Shown: positions 52,583 through 61,814, numbered from the stretch's first letter. The stretch: 64,000 nucleotides of DNA from Ramlibacter sp. (GCA_019635435.1 JAHBZM010000001.1:2232001-2296000); one strand, 5' to 3'. The notes: generated from the sequence alone by a model not told the origin. Numbers and translations: made by a program.

Positions 52583-53925
52583 TGCCGGGCGGTGGCCCGC
52601 TTTGCTACCTTTTTGGTAGCGGGTCGTGCCGGACGGCTGCGGGCTGCAGGCTGTTTGACCTCTTCGTTGTGGGCGGCGATGAAGGCCTTGACCTGAGGGT
52701 AGACAATCTCGCGCCAGCGCCGGCCGCTGAAGATGCCGTAGTGCCCGGCGCCCTTGACCTCCAGGTGCTGCTGGCGTGACCTGGGCACGCCCGAGCACAG
52801 CTCGTGCGCGGCTTCGGTCTGGCCCGACCCCGAGATGTCATCCAGTTCACCCTCGACCGTGATGATGGCCGTGGTCTTGATGTCTTCGGGGCGCACGAGC
52901 TCGAGTTCGCCGTCTTCGTTCCTGACCTCCCAGGTGCCGTTGACCAGGGCGAAGTCCTGGAAAACGATCTTGATGGTTTCCAGGTAGTAATCGGCGTCCA
53001 TGTCGAGCACGGCGTTGTACTCATCGTAGAACTTGCGGTGCGCCTCGGTGCTGGCGTCGTCGCCCTTGAGCAGGTCCTTGAAGTAGTCGTAGTGGCTCTT
53101 CAGGTGCTTGTCGGGGTTCATGGCCACAAAGCCGGTGTGCTGCAGGAAGCCCGGGTAGACCCGCCGGCCCGCGCCCGGAAAGTTCTGAGGCACGCGGAAG
53201 ATCACGTTGTTCTCGAACCACTCGTAGCTCTTGTTCATGGCCAGGTTGTTGACCGCCGTGGGCGACTTGCGCGCGTCGATGGGGCCACCCATCATGGTCA
53301 TGGTCAGCGGCGTGGTCTCGCCGCGCGAGGCCATCAGCGACACCGCCGCCAGCACCGGCACGGTGGGCTGGCACACGCTGACCACGTGGCAGTTGCCGTA
53401 GATGCCCTGCACATGGCGGATGAACTCCTGCACGTAGTTCACGTAGTCGTCCAGGTGGAAGGAGCCCTCGGACAGCGGCACGGTGCGCGCGTTCTTCCAG
53501 TCGGTGATGTAGACCTTGTGGTCCTTGAGCATGGTGCGCACCGTGTCGCGCAGCAGCGTGGCGTAGTGGCCCGACAGCGGGGCGACGATGATCACGGCCG
53601 GCTCGCCCTTGAGCTGGGTCAGGGTCTGGGGGTTGTCGGTGAAGCGCTTGAAGCGGCGCAGCTCGCAAAAGGGCTTGTCAAGCTCCACGCGCTCATGCAC
53701 GGCGACTTCAGTGCCGTCGATATCGATCGTGGTCAGGTTGAAGGCGGGTCGTTCGTAGTCCTTGCCCAGCCGGTACATCAGATCGTAGCCCGCCGAGACG
53801 CGCTGCGCGAAAGGGTTCTGGCCAAAAGGAGAGAGGGGGTTGCTGTACAGCTTGGCGGCGGCCTGGGCAAAATCGGCAAAGGGCTCCATCAGGGAGCGCT
53901 GGGTTTCATAGATCTGGTAGAGCAT
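52579..53925 (-). CDS. phaZ: Intracellular polyhydroxyalkanoate depolymerase
   Basis: A 448-residue PhaZ1-type depolymerase that degrades native PHA granules. The nucleophile is Cys185 in VSVCQPTVPVLA, replacing the usual Ser, as known for Cupriavidus PhaZ1 (Cys183). The N-terminus MLYQIYETQRSLMEPFADFA is typical, and the C-terminus has a Lys/Arg-rich tail. I chose ATG 53925. An inverted repeat matching the phaC operator lies 23 bases upstream, suggesting shared control of PHA build-up and breakdown. Confidence 0.92.
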   Translation of the reverse strand: MLYQIYETQRSLMEPFADFAQAAAKLYSNPLSPFGQNPFAQRVSAGYDLMYRLGKDYERPAFNLTTIDIDGTEVAVHERVELDKPFCELRRFKRFTDNPQTLTQLKGEPAVIIVAPLSGHYATLLRDTVRTMLKDHKVYITDWKNARTVPLSEGSFHLDDYVNYVQEFIRHVQGIYGNCHVVSVCQPTVPVLAAVSLMASRGETTPLTMTMMGGPIDARKSPTAVNNLAMNKSYEWFENNVIFRVPQNFPGAGRRVYPGFLQHTGFVAMNPDKHLKSHYDYFKDLLKGDDASTEAHRKFYDEYNAVLDMDADYYLETIKIVFQDFALVNGTWEVRNEDGELELVRPEDIKTTAIITVEGELDDISGSGQTEAAHELCSGVPRSRQQHLEVKGAGHYGIFSGRRWREIVYPQVKAFIAAHNEEVKQPAARSRPARPATKKVAKRATARQ

Positions 53926-53947
53926 CGTGAGCGTCCGCTTCAACTTT

Positions 53948-53962
53948 TGTTGCAATGCAATA
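53948..53962. promoter_or_regulatory. 15-bp inverted repeat upstream of phaZ, shared with phaC
   Basis: TGTTGC-AAT-GCAATA is one base short of the perfect dyad found before phaC (12740-12754). It lies immediately upstream of the phaZ start, in a position where a repressor would block transcription. It is a candidate PhaR site. Confidence 0.6.
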
Positions 53963-54040
53963 TAACAGCTGTGATCCCTTGTGAAATGAGGTGAAAACAC
54001 CAATGCCGCTGTGGTTTGTCACGATCCTGCAAGCTTTCTG

Positions 54041-54062
54041 GCGGAACTTCCGCACTGCGGAA
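54041..54062. promoter_or_regulatory. Triple alternating GCGGAA half-sites upstream of the DODA-type gene
   Basis: GCGGAA-C-TTCCGC-ACT-GCGGAA gives two overlapping inverted repeats within 22 bases. A small hairpin CCACT-CTCAA-AGTGG follows (54063-54077). It lies 37 bases before the dioxygenase start. Dyads of this look are bound by IclR-type regulators in related bacteria; no regulator gene is adjacent. Confidence 0.5.
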
Positions 54063-54098
54063 CCACTCTCAAAGTGGTTATAAGTGCTAATCAAATAC

Positions 54099-54998
54099 AT
54101 GTATCGCCGAACAATGCTGGCCGCGGGTGCCGCGGCCGGGCTGGGGACCCTGATGACCACGCTTGCTGAATCCACGTCCGCCAGCCCCCTTTCCGGGCTC
54201 AAAAAGAGCCCGCGCATGCCGGTGCTGTTCCTGGGCCATGGCAGCCCGATGAACGCCATCGAGGACAACGAATACCGGCGCAGCTGGCAGGCCCTGGGCG
54301 CCGAATTCGGCAACAAATACCCTCGGCCGCAACTGGTGCTGTGCATTTCGGCGCACTGGCTCACGCGCGGCTGGTGGCTGACGGGCATGGACAAGCCCAA
54401 AACCATCCATGACTTTGGCGGTTTTCCGCAGGAATTGTTCGACCAGCAGTACCCCGCGCCGGGCGCGCCCGCGCAGGCCAAGGCCATCAGCGCGGGCATC
54501 AAGGCACCGCCCGTGGGCCTGGACCTGCAGGAATGGGGCTATGACCACGGCACGTGGTCGGTGCTCAAGCCGATGTTCCCCAAGGCGGACATCCCCGTCA
54601 TCCAGCTCAGCATGGACTACGCGCGGCCGCCGGCCGAGCATTTCGCGCTGGGCCAGCAACTGGCCCGCTTGCGCGACCAGGGGGTGCTGATCGTGGGCAG
54701 CGGCAACATCGTTCACAACCTGCGGGCCACCCGGCGCGAGGCCTCGCCAATCCAGGCCTATGACTGGGCCATCGAATTCGACCGGACCGTGGCCGCCCAG
54801 CTTGAGTCCGGTCAACTGGGCGCGCTCGCGGATTTCCAGAAGCAGGGCACGGTGGCGCAAATGGCGCACCCCACCTGGGACCACTACCTGCCCCTGCTGC
54901 ATGCCGCCGGAGCGGCCGACCCGAAGGATCCAGTGCGCTTTTTCAACAGCAATTACCAGGCGGCGTCGATCTCGATGCGCTCGGTGGTCTGGGGCTGA
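54099..54998 (+). CDS. DODA-type (YgiD-like) extradiol dioxygenase with exported leader
   Basis: About 299 residues. The body matches the 4,5-DOPA/LigB-type dioxygenases: VLFLGHGSPMNAIEDNEY, CISAHWLTRG, DFGGFPQELF, EWGYDHGTWSVL and the late GSGNIVHNL, giving His-rich metal ligands. The N-terminus MYRRTMLAAGAAAGLGTL looks like a twin-arginine export signal, unusual for this cytoplasmic family. GTG 54084 is an alternative start. It is divergent from phaZ. The substrate is unknown. Confidence 0.82.
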   Translation: MYRRTMLAAGAAAGLGTLMTTLAESTSASPLSGLKKSPRMPVLFLGHGSPMNAIEDNEYRRSWQALGAEFGNKYPRPQLVLCISAHWLTRGWWLTGMDKPKTIHDFGGFPQELFDQQYPAPGAPAQAKAISAGIKAPPVGLDLQEWGYDHGTWSVLKPMFPKADIPVIQLSMDYARPPAEHFALGQQLARLRDQGVLIVGSGNIVHNLRATRREASPIQAYDWAIEFDRTVAAQLESGQLGALADFQKQGTVAQMAHPTWDHYLPLLHAAGAADPKDPVRFFNSNYQAASISMRSVVWG

Positions 54999-55015
54999 GG
55001 CCGCCGGCCTGCGGC

Positions 55016-55768
55016 TCAGGCGCCGGACAGCGCGCGCGCGACCAGGCTGCCGCCCGTCAGCAGCAGCACGCCATAGAGCACCTGCATGAAGCGCTGGCGG
55101 TCCAGCCGCAGGGTGATGTGATGCCCCAGATAAAGCCCCAAGGCCATGGCCGGCAGCAGGCACAACACCAGCAGCAACAGCGACGCGTCGAAGTAGCGGC
55201 CGGCGATGGTGAACAGGCCAACGCGGATCGATGAACTGACCACCAGCACGGCGGTCTGGGTGGCGCGGATCTGCTGCGGGTCATCAAGCCGGCGCGTGAG
55301 GTAGATGGAGTAAACCCATCCCCCCGCGCCAAACAGCGCGCTCAGCACGCCACCGGCGGCGCCAAACCACCAGGCCCAGGCGGCGGCCAGCGGCGGTTTC
55401 TGCGCCTTGGGCCGCAGGCCGTTGAGCGCGTACAGCACCACGAACACGCCCAGCGCCAGCATCAGCGTGCGCACCGGCACCGAGAACAATATCCAGGCGC
55501 CGAAGGCGCTGCCCGCAAACATCGAAGGCACGAGGCGCAGGACTTCGCGGCGGGCCACCAGCGGGCCCAGCCGCAGGCCGTTGGTGCACGCCGCGAGAAA
55601 GTCGGTCAGCGCCAGCGCGGGCACGACGGTGGACACCGCCAGCACGTGGGCCAGCACGGGCGCGGCCACCAGCGTGGTGCCAAAGCCGATCATGCCGAAG
55701 ACCAGGTAGCCCACCACCAGCGTGGGCTCGGCCACCAGCAGCGTGACCAGGTCGGGCAGGGCGCTCAT
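55016..55768 (-). CDS. TSUP (TauE/SafE) family membrane transporter
   Basis: A 250-residue protein with about eight hydrophobic helices and the duplicated TSUP pattern. The first half has GYLVFGMIGFGTTLVAAPVL and the second AAGGVLSALFGAGGWVYSIY. The family exports sulfite, sulfoacetate or other organic anions. The ATG overlaps the nucleotidyltransferase stop (ATGA). The substrate cannot be told. Confidence 0.85.
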   Translation of the reverse strand: MSALPDLVTLLVAEPTLVVGYLVFGMIGFGTTLVAAPVLAHVLAVSTVVPALALTDFLAACTNGLRLGPLVARREVLRLVPSMFAGSAFGAWILFSVPVRTLMLALGVFVVLYALNGLRPKAQKPPLAAAWAWWFGAAGGVLSALFGAGGWVYSIYLTRRLDDPQQIRATQTAVLVVSSSIRVGLFTIAGRYFDASLLLLVLCLLPAMALGLYLGHHITLRLDRQRFMQVLYGVLLLTGGSLVARALSGA

Positions 55769-56319
55769 GCGTCGCGCGCCATGGAGCAGGTGCGCAGCCA
55801 GGGCCAGCGGGCGCGGTAGCTGGCGGCCTTGGCCGCGAACAGGGCCGGGTGGTCGCACAGGGGGTTGGGCGAGAGCATTCCCTCGTAGAGGTCGTCCAGC
55901 CCATGGGGCGCGTGGAGTTCGATCGCGCCGCCGTTGCCGCTGCTTTGCAGGCCAACGCAGGTGCAGCGCACCAGGAAGCGGTTCATGCCGTCTCGCGAGT
56001 CGCGCAGGGCCGGGTAGGGGTGGCCAAAGCAGGCGGGATACCAGGTGTGCACCCGGGCCTGGTTTTTGGCCTCGATCTCGATGGGCAGGTCGGCGCAGGC
56101 GGCCTGCAGGCGCCGGTTGACCGATTGCTCGGCTTCCTCCGACAGATCGCCCGCGTCAAAGTAGAAGAGGTCGTAGTCGTTGATCTGCGCCTCGGGCGGC
56201 TGGGCTGAGCGCAGGTTCCAGACGGTCTGGAACAGGCACCCGGCCACCAGCCAGGCATCCGGCAGACCCCAGCCGTCCATGCGGCTCAGCAGGGCCCGGT
56301 TGTGGTTGTTGCGCAGCAC
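55765..56319 (-). CDS. Nucleotidyltransferase family protein (NTP_transf_6/COG3575-like)
   Basis: At least 184 residues. The body has HNRALLSRMDGWGLPDAWLV, AGCLFQTVWN and INDYDLFYFD with the Asp pair of the catalytic site. GTG 56319 is the first conventional start, but the similarity begins earlier (SPAQFIEDVL). The only sensible upstream codon is CTG 56355, which overlaps the aminotransferase stop as CTGA in the manner of the ATGA couplings seen elsewhere. The real protein is therefore probably 196 residues from an unconventional start. Function unknown. Confidence 0.78.
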   Translation of the reverse strand: MLRNNHNRALLSRMDGWGLPDAWLVAGCLFQTVWNLRSAQPPEAQINDYDLFYFDAGDLSEEAEQSVNRRLQAACADLPIEIEAKNQARVHTWYPACFGHPYPALRDSRDGMNRFLVRCTCVGLQSSGNGGAIELHAPHGLDDLYEGMLSPNPLCDHPALFAAKAASYRARWPWLRTCSMARDA

Positions 56320-56351
56320 ATCCTCGATGAACTGCGCGGGGCTGACGGGCG

Positions 56352-57548
56352 TCAGATGACCTTGGCGATGCACTCGCAGACGTAGTCGATGTTCTTGCTG
56401 TTGAGCGCGGCCACGCACATGCGGCCGGTGTCGGTGCCATAGACGCCAAACTCGCTGCGCAGGCGGACCATCTGGTCCTTGCTCAGGCCCGAGTAGCTGA
56501 ACATGCCGATCTGGTCGGTGATGAAGCCCATGTCCTGCTTGACGCCGGCGGCCTTGAGCTTTTCGACCAGCGCAATGCGCATCTGCTTGATGCGCAGGCG
56601 CATGTCGCCCAGTTCCTTTTCCCACAGTGCCCGCAGTTCGGGGGTGTTCAGCACCATGGCCACCACCGTGCCGCCGTGGATGGGCGGGTTGCTGTAGTTG
56701 GTGCGGATCATGATCTTGAGCTGGCTCAGCACCCGGCCGCATTCTTCCTTGTCATGGCACAGCACGCTGAGCGCCCCGACACGCTCGCCATACAGGCTGA
56801 AGCTCTTGGAGAACGAGGTGGACACGAAGAACTCGAGGCCGGCCGCCACGAACTTGCCGATGACCGCGCCGTCCTCGGCGATGCCGTGGCCAAAGCCCTG
56901 GTAGGCCATGTCGAGGAAGGGCGTGAGCTGGCGGGCCTTGACGGCCGCAATCACCTGGTCCCACTGCGCGGGCGTGATGTCATAGCCCGTCGGGTTGTGG
57001 CAGCACGCATGCAGCACCACGATGGTTCCGGCGGGCGCTGCGTTGAGGGCCGCCAGCATGCCGTCAAAGTTGATGCCGCGGCTGGCCGCGTCGTAGTAAG
57101 GGTAGGACTCGACCACGAAGCCGGCCTGGGTGAACAGGGCGCGGTGGTTTTCCCAGCTGGGGTCGCTGATCAGGACCTTGGCCGCGGGGTTGATCTTTTT
57201 GAGAAAGTCGGCGCCGATCTTCAGGCCGCCCGTGCCGCCCAGGCCCTGCACCGTGGCCACGCGGCCCGACTGCACGGGCTCGCTGTCGGCGCCGAACACC
57301 AGGCTCTTGACGGCCGAGTCGTACGCGGCTATGCCGTCGATGGGCAGGTAGCCGCGGGCTTTGGGGGCTTCCATCATCTGTTTTTCCGCCGCCTGCACGC
57401 ATTCGAGCAGCGGGAGTTTGCCGTTGTCGTCGTAGTAGACGCCCACGCCGAGGTTGACCTTGTTGGGGTTGGCATCAGCGGCGAACTGCTCGTTGAGGCC
57501 CAGGATCGGGTCGCGCGGGGCCATTTCGACGGCGGTGAACAGAGACAT
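56352..57548 (-). CDS. Aromatic amino acid / aspartate aminotransferase (class I)
   Basis: A 398-residue class I PLP transaminase of the TyrB/AspC group. The PLP Lys is in STSFSKSFSLYGERVGAL. Other motifs are NLGVGVYYDDNGKLPLLE, LHACCHNPTGYD, DMAYQGFGHGI and NYSNPPIHGG. It exchanges amino groups between aromatic or dicarboxylic amino acids and 2-oxoglutarate. It is followed by the nucleotidyltransferase and TSUP genes through overlapping starts. It is divergent from uvrB. Confidence 0.92.
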   Translation of the reverse strand: MSLFTAVEMAPRDPILGLNEQFAADANPNKVNLGVGVYYDDNGKLPLLECVQAAEKQMMEAPKARGYLPIDGIAAYDSAVKSLVFGADSEPVQSGRVATVQGLGGTGGLKIGADFLKKINPAAKVLISDPSWENHRALFTQAGFVVESYPYYDAASRGINFDGMLAALNAAPAGTIVVLHACCHNPTGYDITPAQWDQVIAAVKARQLTPFLDMAYQGFGHGIAEDGAVIGKFVAAGLEFFVSTSFSKSFSLYGERVGALSVLCHDKEECGRVLSQLKIMIRTNYSNPPIHGGTVVAMVLNTPELRALWEKELGDMRLRIKQMRIALVEKLKAAGVKQDMGFITDQIGMFSYSGLSKDQMVRLRSEFGVYGTDTGRMCVAALNSKNIDYVCECIAKVI

Positions 57549-57655
57549 GAGAATCCTTTGGGAGTTGTCAGTAGCGTGATTCCCGCTGCTGCTGTAGCCT
57601 TGCGGGTTATCCCTGATTTTAGCCGCGCCGGATGCGCGGCACCCGCCCGCCCACC

Positions 57656-59758
57656 ATGCCAGAAATCATTGAAGTCATTCCGGAAAAGCAAAACGGGGAG
57701 TTCATCCGCTTCCCCGACTCGCCGTTCGAGCTGTTCCAGCCCTATCCGCCGGCCGGCGACCAGCCCACCGCCATCAGTCAGCTGGTCGATGGCGTGCGCG
57801 ACGGCGAGGTGTTCCAGACGCTGCTGGGCGTGACGGGCTCGGGCAAGACCTTCACCATGGCCAACGTGATCGCGCGGCTGGGCCGCCCGGCCATCGTGTT
57901 CGCGCCCAACAAGACGCTGGCCGCGCAGCTGTACAGCGAGTTCCGCGAGTTCTTCCCCAGGAACGCCGTGGAGTATTTCGTCAGCTACTACGACTACTAC
58001 CAGCCCGAGGCCTATGTGCCCCAGCGCGACCTGTTCATCGAGAAGGACAGCTCGATCAACGAGCACATCGAGCAGATGCGCCTGAGCTGCACCAAGAGCA
58101 TCCTGGAGCGGCGCGACGTGGTGATCGTGGCCACGGTGTCGGCCATCTACGGCATTGGCGAGCCCGAGAGCTACCACCGCATGGTGATGACGCTGCGCGC
58201 GGGCGACACGGCCGGGCAGCGCGATGTGATCGCCCAGCTCATCCGCATGCAGTACCAGCGCAACGACCAGGACTTCACGCGCGGCAAGTTCCGCGTGCGC
58301 GGCGACACCATCGACGTGTTCCCGGCCGAGCACAGCGAGCTGGCCATCCGCATCGAGCTGTTTGACGACGAGGTCGAGAGCCTGCAGCTGTTCGACCCGC
58401 TCACCGGGCGCATTCGCCAGAAGATCCCGCGCTTCACCATTTACCCGTCGAGCCACTACGTGACGCCGCGCGACAAGGTGGTGGCCGCCGTGGAGACCAT
58501 CAAGATCGAGCTTGACCAGCGGCTCAAGGAACTGGTGGGCATGGGCAAGCTGGTGGAGGCGCAACGGCTGGAGCAGCGCACCCGGTTCGACCTTGAAATG
58601 CTCAGCGAAGTGGGGCACTGCAAGGGCATCGAGAACTACACCCGCCACCTGTCGGGCGCCGCGCCGGGCGATCCGCCCAGCACCCTGACGGACTACATGC
58701 CGCGCGACGCGCTGATGTTCCTGGACGAGAGCCACCAGATGATCGGCCAGCTCAGCGCCATGTACAACGGTGACCGGGCCCGCAAGACCACGCTGGTGGA
58801 ATACGGCTTTCGCCTGCCCAGCGCGCTGGACAACCGGCCGCTCAAGCTCGAGGAGTTCGAGCAACGCATGCGCCAGGTGGTGTTTGTGTCGGCCACGCCC
58901 GCGGCCTACGAGCAGCAGCATGCGGGCCAGGTCGTGGAGCAGCTGGTGCGGCCCACCGGCCTGGTGGACCCCGAGGTCGAGGTGCGCCCCGCCACCCACC
59001 AGGTGGACGACGTGCTCCAGGAAATCCGCATCCGCGTCGAGAAAAACGAGCGCGTGCTGATCACCACGCTGACCAAGCGCATGGCCGAGCAACTGACCGA
59101 TTACCTCAGCGACAACGGCGTCAAGGTGCGCTACCTGCACAGCGACGTGGACACCGTGGAGCGGGTGGAAATCCTGCGCGACCTGCGGCTGGGCGCCTTC
59201 GACGTGCTGGTGGGCATCAACCTGCTGCGCGAAGGGCTGGACATCCCCGAGGTGTCGCTGGTGGCCATACTGGACGCCGACAAGGAGGGCTTCCTGCGCG
59301 CCGAGCGCAGCCTGATCCAGACCATCGGGCGTGCCGCGCGCAACCTGAACGGGCGCGCCATCCTGTATGCGGACCGCATGACCGATTCCATGAAGAAGGC
59401 CATTGGCGAAACCGAGCGCCGCCGCGTCAAGCAGGTCGCCTACAACCTGCAGCATGGCATCACGCCGCGCAGCATCGTCAAGCAGGTGCGTGACCTGATC
59501 GACGGGGTCTACAGCGAAAAGGCCGGCAAGGAGGCCGAAAAGCTCGAGCTGCAGCGCGCGGCGGTCGAGGACATGAGCGAAAAGGACATCGCGCGCGAGA
59601 TCAAGCGCCTTGAAAAGGTCATGTTGGAGCACGCCCGCAACCTGGACTTCGAAAAGGCCGCCCGGGTGCGCGACCAGCTCGCGCGGCTCAAGGAGCAGGC
59701 CTTCGGGGCGCCCGGCATCGACAACATCGTGCCTTTTCCGGACGCGAAGCGGTCCTGA
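57656..59758 (+). CDS. uvrB: Excinuclease ABC subunit B
   Basis: A 700-residue UvrB, the damage-verifying helicase of nucleotide excision repair. Walker A is GVTGSGKT. The beta-hairpin region is YYDYYQPEAYVPQRDLF, helicase motifs include FLDESHQMIGQL, and the C-terminal UVR domain (about 655-690) binds UvrC. ATG 57656 gives the standard N-terminus. It is divergent from the aminotransferase gene. Confidence 0.96.
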   Translation: MPEIIEVIPEKQNGEFIRFPDSPFELFQPYPPAGDQPTAISQLVDGVRDGEVFQTLLGVTGSGKTFTMANVIARLGRPAIVFAPNKTLAAQLYSEFREFFPRNAVEYFVSYYDYYQPEAYVPQRDLFIEKDSSINEHIEQMRLSCTKSILERRDVVIVATVSAIYGIGEPESYHRMVMTLRAGDTAGQRDVIAQLIRMQYQRNDQDFTRGKFRVRGDTIDVFPAEHSELAIRIELFDDEVESLQLFDPLTGRIRQKIPRFTIYPSSHYVTPRDKVVAAVETIKIELDQRLKELVGMGKLVEAQRLEQRTRFDLEMLSEVGHCKGIENYTRHLSGAAPGDPPSTLTDYMPRDALMFLDESHQMIGQLSAMYNGDRARKTTLVEYGFRLPSALDNRPLKLEEFEQRMRQVVFVSATPAAYEQQHAGQVVEQLVRPTGLVDPEVEVRPATHQVDDVLQEIRIRVEKNERVLITTLTKRMAEQLTDYLSDNGVKVRYLHSDVDTVERVEILRDLRLGAFDVLVGINLLREGLDIPEVSLVAILDADKEGFLRAERSLIQTIGRAARNLNGRAILYADRMTDSMKKAIGETERRRVKQVAYNLQHGITPRSIVKQVRDLIDGVYSEKAGKEAEKLELQRAAVEDMSEKDIAREIKRLEKVMLEHARNLDFEKAARVRDQLARLKEQAFGAPGIDNIVPFPDAKRS

Positions 59759-59815
59759 GGTCCGCTTTGCAGGGGCTGCGCCGCGGGCTGGATGCGGCGA
59801 TGCAGCAAAAAGTGT

Positions 59816-59865
59816 GACTGATCAGTCTAGTTACCCGAGCGAATCAATGGGATTTAGGGTATACT
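59816..59865 (+). promoter_or_regulatory. Candidate iscR promoter with palindrome GACTGATCAGTC
   Basis: GACTGATCAGTC (59816-59827) is a perfect 12-base palindrome. A -10-like TATACT lies at 59860-59865, with no good -35, followed by a leader of about 150 bases before iscR. IscR-type promoters carry GACT-AGTC dyads bound by the [2Fe-2S] form, so this could be the autoregulatory site. The spacing is not the canonical Type 1 one, so the call is tentative. Confidence 0.45.
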
Positions 59866-60022
59866 TGACGCAAACACTCAACAACAAACCCATAACGATG
59901 AGGTCAACCCCATGTGGCGTTGACGAGGGCCCGGTATCAGCCGGGTAACGGGCGGAGACGGTGCCCTGGCGGCCGGCCGCCGGGGTGGTGAATTGGTAAG
60001 CCTAGCATTTAAGGAGCTTGCA

Positions 60023-60559
60023 ATGCGTCTCACAACCAAAGGCCGCTTCGCGGTCACCGCGATGATTGACCTGGCCCTGCGCCAGAACAACGGCCCCGTG
60101 ACCCTGGCCGCGATCAGCCAGCGCCAGCAGATTTCCCTGTCCTACCTGGAACAGCTGTTTGGCAAGCTGCGCCGCCATGAGCTGGTCGAATCCACCCGGG
60201 GGCCAGGAGGCGGTTACACGCTCGGGCGCAAGGCGGCCGACATCACCGTGGCTGACATCATCGTTTCGGTGGATGAACCCATCGACGCCACCCAGTGCGG
60301 CGGCAAGGAAAACTGCCTGGGCGACGGCGGGCGCTGCATGACGCATGAGCTCTGGGCCTCGCTGAACCAGCGCATGGTCGAGTTCCTGGACTCCGTGAGC
60401 CTGCAGAAGCTGGTGGACGAGCAACTGGCCAAGGGCATCCAGATCGAGGACAAGCCCGCCGTGAAGCGCGCCATCTCCAGCCAGCCCGTGGTCAAGCCGA
60501 TCCGCGTGAATGCGCCCAACTCGGTGTTTGCGCTGGGCAATGCATTCGCCAAGTCCTGA
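60023..60559 (+). CDS. iscR: Fe-S cluster assembly regulator IscR (Rrf2 family)
   Basis: A 178-residue Rrf2 regulator with a winged helix (MRLTTKGRFAVTAMIDLALR, YLEQLFGKLRRHELV, RGPGGGYTLGR). The cluster ligand cysteines are Cys92, Cys98 and Cys105. The last spacing is one residue longer than the Escherichia coli 92/98/104 pattern. It senses [2Fe-2S] status and represses the isc operon. It starts at ATG 60023 after AAGGAG. It leads iscS-iscU-iscA-hscB-hscA. Confidence 0.95.
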   Translation: MRLTTKGRFAVTAMIDLALRQNNGPVTLAAISQRQQISLSYLEQLFGKLRRHELVESTRGPGGGYTLGRKAADITVADIIVSVDEPIDATQCGGKENCLGDGGRCMTHELWASLNQRMVEFLDSVSLQKLVDEQLAKGIQIEDKPAVKRAISSQPVVKPIRVNAPNSVFALGNAFAKS

Positions 60560-60593
60560 TCCCTTCGTTTTCCGCCAGCAGTTACCGCCAGCC

Positions 60594-61814
60594 ATGGACG
60601 CCACTCCCCACTTTCCCATCTACATGGACTACAGCGCCACCAACCCGTGCGATCCGCGGGTGGTGGATGCCATGATCCCCTGGTTGCGCGAGCATTTCGG
60701 CAACCCGGCCTCGCGCAGCCACGCCTGGGGCTGGGAGGCTGAGGCCGCCGTCGAAAGGGCCCGCGGCCAGGTGGCCGACCTGATCGGCGCCGACCCGCGC
60801 GAGATTGTCTGGACCTCCGGCGCGACCGAGTCCAACAACCTCGCGCTCAAGGGGGCGGCCCATTTTTACAAGACCAAGGGCAAGCATCTGATCACGGTCA
60901 AGACCGAGCACAAGGCCGTGCTGGACACCATGCGCGAGCTGGAGCGCCAGGGCTTTGAAGTGACCTACCTTGATGTCCAGGAAGACGGCCTGTTGAGCCT
61001 GGACGTGCTCAAGGCAGCCATCCGCCCCGACACCATCCTGGTCAGCGTCATGTTCGTCAACAACGAAATCGGCGTGATCCAGGACATCCCGGCCATCGGC
61101 GCGCTGTGCCGCGAAAAGGGCATCGTCTTCCACGTGGACGCGGCCCAGGCCACGGGCCGGGTGGATATCGACCTGGCCTCGCTGCCGGTGGACCTGATGA
61201 GCCTGACCTCGCACAAGACCTATGGGCCCAAGGGCATCGGGGCGCTGTTCGTGCGGCGCAAGCCGCGCGTGCGCATCGAGGCGCAAATGCACGGCGGCGG
61301 CCACGAGCGCGGCATGCGTTCGGGCACGCTGCCCACCCACCAGTGCGTGGGCATGGGCGAGGCCTACCGCATCGCCAAGGCCGAGATGCACGAGGAAAAC
61401 AAGCGCATCCGTGCCCTGCACGACCGCATGCTCAAGGGCCTGCAGGACATCGAGCAGGTGTTCATCAACGGCCATGCCGACAGGCGCGTGCCGCACAACC
61501 TCAACATGAGCTTCAACTTTGTTGAGGGCGAATCGCTGATCATGGGCATCAAGGGCCTGGCCGTCTCGTCGGGCTCGGCCTGCACCTCGGCCTCGCTCGA
61601 GCCCAGTTATGTGCTGCGCGCCCTGGGCCGCAGCGACGAACTGGCCCACAGCAGCCTGCGCATGACCATCGGCCGCTGGACCACCGAGGAAGAAATCGAC
61701 TACGCCGTCTCCACCATCCGTGCCAACGTCGCCAAGCTGCGCGACCTGAGCCCGCTGTGGGAGATGTACCAGGACGGGGTGGACATCAGTTCCATCCAGT
61801 GGACCGCTCATTGA
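60594..61814 (+). CDS. iscS: Cysteine desulfurase IscS
   Basis: A 406-residue PLP enzyme that takes sulfur from cysteine for Fe-S clusters and thio-modified tRNA. The PLP Lys is Lys208 (SHKTYGPKG) and the persulfide Cys is Cys330 (SSGSACTSASLEP). MDYSATNPCDPRVVDAM is the typical N-terminus. The C-terminus ends ISSIQWTAH, as expected for IscS. It lies 34 bases after iscR. Confidence 0.96.
   Translation: MDATPHFPIYMDYSATNPCDPRVVDAMIPWLREHFGNPASRSHAWGWEAEAAVERARGQVADLIGADPREIVWTSGATESNNLALKGAAHFYKTKGKHLITVKTEHKAVLDTMRELERQGFEVTYLDVQEDGLLSLDVLKAAIRPDTILVSVMFVNNEIGVIQDIPAIGALCREKGIVFHVDAAQATGRVDIDLASLPVDLMSLTSHKTYGPKGIGALFVRRKPRVRIEAQMHGGGHERGMRSGTLPTHQCVGMGEAYRIAKAEMHEENKRIRALHDRMLKGLQDIEQVFINGHADRRVPHNLNMSFNFVEGESLIMGIKGLAVSSGSACTSASLEPSYVLRALGRSDELAHSSLRMTIGRWTTEEEIDYAVSTIRANVAKLRDLSPLWEMYQDGVDISSIQWTAH

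Noticed and set aside
52598..52622. GCTACC-AAAAA-GGTAGC at the phaZ 3' end considered as another repeat or terminator
   Set aside because: It encodes the Lys/Ala-rich tail of PhaZ in frame, lacks the conserved outer parts of family B, and has no T-tract beyond the stop.
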